Shown one piece after another: positions 62,916-64,000 of a stretch of DNA of 64,000 bases (within the stretch, counting starts at the first letter, position 1; every line of letters starts with the position of its first letter). A model generated the notes under the pieces. The model was not told where the DNA came from. It saw only the letters and a list, made by a program, of their open reading frames with translations, and searched no databases. The position numbers were made by a program, and so were the translations under genes. The stretch lies in assembly GCA_003993805.1 (NCBI GenBank), contig RSEF01000001.1, positions 66,253,017 through 66,317,016 of the forward strand, in the 5' to 3' direction. Source of the stretch: Himantopus leucocephalus. Lineage: Eukaryota > Chordata > Aves > Charadriiformes > Recurvirostridae.

Positions 62916-63781
62916 GCCAGCTACTCTAGCACATTACTACAGATGCAGACATTAAGAAACTTCTAAAAAATACAAATGCAGTCGTACCTTTGAACTGATA
63001 ACCAGAAAACTGAAAGAAAAACTTTAGAGCTCTCAGGAAAACAGCAGTAATTAGTTGCTAGTTTCTTTGCATTTTTTAGAGATCTGCATGCTTTGGTATT
63101 CTGATACACTGTGTCTTTGCTTCCTAACAATTCTTTTTGTTTTTCAAACTGAAGACATTTTTGGAAATACTGCAATTGTCAATAAAAGTACTATTAGAGA
63201 GTTTACAACATTGCTTTTGGAACAATTACTTTTGAGAAAACAGGAAGAAAAGAAAGAAACAAACAAGACCAAACCTAGGTATTAATTTTCTGAGGGATCT
63301 TTGTCCTGAGGCTGTGCTGTGTCTGTACCCAGATACAAAGCTGACAGCCCAGAAACCAGAAGTACAATTTGAAATTTTTGGAAACACATGGAATTTTTCA
63401 GCTCTCTGTTTCAAAATTGTGCTCTGCTTCTCAAGTAATTAAAACACTTCAGCAGGGGAAAATAAACAGAATTGAGAATAGAGTGAAAATATCCCTGGGA
63501 AAGAAACGATCATTTTATCACTCTTTCTTCAACAGTGCTCTGTAATCCTTTCATCAAGTTCTTTGTAATATCAGCCAACATTCTGATTTTATTTTTAGAC
63601 TGGACTTACAAAAGCTATATAGTCTAAGGCAAAAATAAATATGTAGCAAATGAGATTCAGTCTCCCATTCCTTCACCATTGCTGCAAGTTGGTATATACA
63701 CACTTGGGTTCACATTTTTCTCTTCTGCGAATGTGTCCTCACAGCCACATCTCTGGTGGCAGCAAGCAGTGCAGTGCTAGG

Positions 63782-63845
63782 GGCAGGATGTGAATTAGAT
63801 AATCTCTTGAGGTGCCTCCTCGTCCTGTTTTTCTGGATTTGTATG
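63782..63845 (+). mobile_element. Possible old CR1 3'-end relic
   Basis: ggatgtgaattagataatct and cttgaggtgcctcctcgtcc, followed by ttctggatttgtatgac, resemble the CR1 tail (ggactagatgatctcttgaggtcccttccaacc...ttctatg). Short and diverged. Confidence 0.4.
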
Positions 63846-64000
63846 ACTTTTATGGCTCTGCAGCACCTTGCCTCATAGGATGGTGGCCAGGGCTAAGAAA
63901 GCTTGTTCCTTGTCCTGTTTCAAGCAGACAGTGATGAAGAGCCCCCCTGTCCTAGTCTAGGTTGCAGATGAATCAGAGCACCACCCCAGACTGCCTGGGC

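Larger units (their letters stand above)
61576..64000. other. Non-coding right end of the window
   Basis: No exon, RNA gene or complete repeat was recognised. A C14 run lies at 62902-62915. A diverged CR1-tail-like piece occurs at 63782-63845 and is listed separately. Confidence 0.5.

Overview
The window looks like avian nuclear DNA. It is AT-rich and intron-dominated, and it carries about a dozen CR1 LINE fragments with the avian-type 3' ends ("attctatgattctatg"). It also carries exons of two vertebrate genes. Three N-runs (100, 487 and 1000 bases) and three isolated Ns indicate a scaffolded draft assembly. There is no sign of prokaryotic, viral or plasmid content.

Left part (1-19,556): four consecutive plus-strand coding exons of a magnesium transporter of the SLC41 family, best matched to SLC41A2, lie at 2921-3068, 3637-3716, 18370-18501 and 19408-19556. 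Their splice sites and phases fit together exactly and give one open reading frame through the second MgtE-like half of the protein. The exons upstream of 2921 are outside the window. The last coding exon was not found to the right. The large intron between the second and third exons holds four CR1 pieces, and one of these encloses the 100-base gap.

Middle (19,557-30,430): intronic or intergenic AT-rich DNA, a CR1 fragment running into the 487-base gap, and then on the minus strand one exon encoding TM1 and TM2 of an OPN5 (neuropsin)-like opsin. It has a good splice donor at 30,024/30,023. No other opsin exon was recognised.

Right part (30,430-64,000): no convincing protein gene. A stretch of about 27 kb (30.4-57.2 kb) contains only two recognisable CR1 pieces but several patches that look regulatory: homeodomain-type TAATTA clusters, CpG-rich patches near 45.3, 46.7 and 47.7-48.2 kb, and tandem E-boxes at 55.7 kb. 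From 57.2 kb the CR1 density rises again. This includes a decayed reverse-transcriptase copy interrupted by the 1000-base gap, and a copy carrying a 39-bp duplication around a single N that is probably an assembly artefact.

No undescribed biological system is evident. The points most worth following up are the opsin exon lying antisense beside or inside SLC41A2, the missing terminal SLC41A2 exon, a Trp-to-Gly change in SLC41A2, a compact unidentified minus-strand ORF at 56.3-56.5 kb, and the candidate regulatory blocks.
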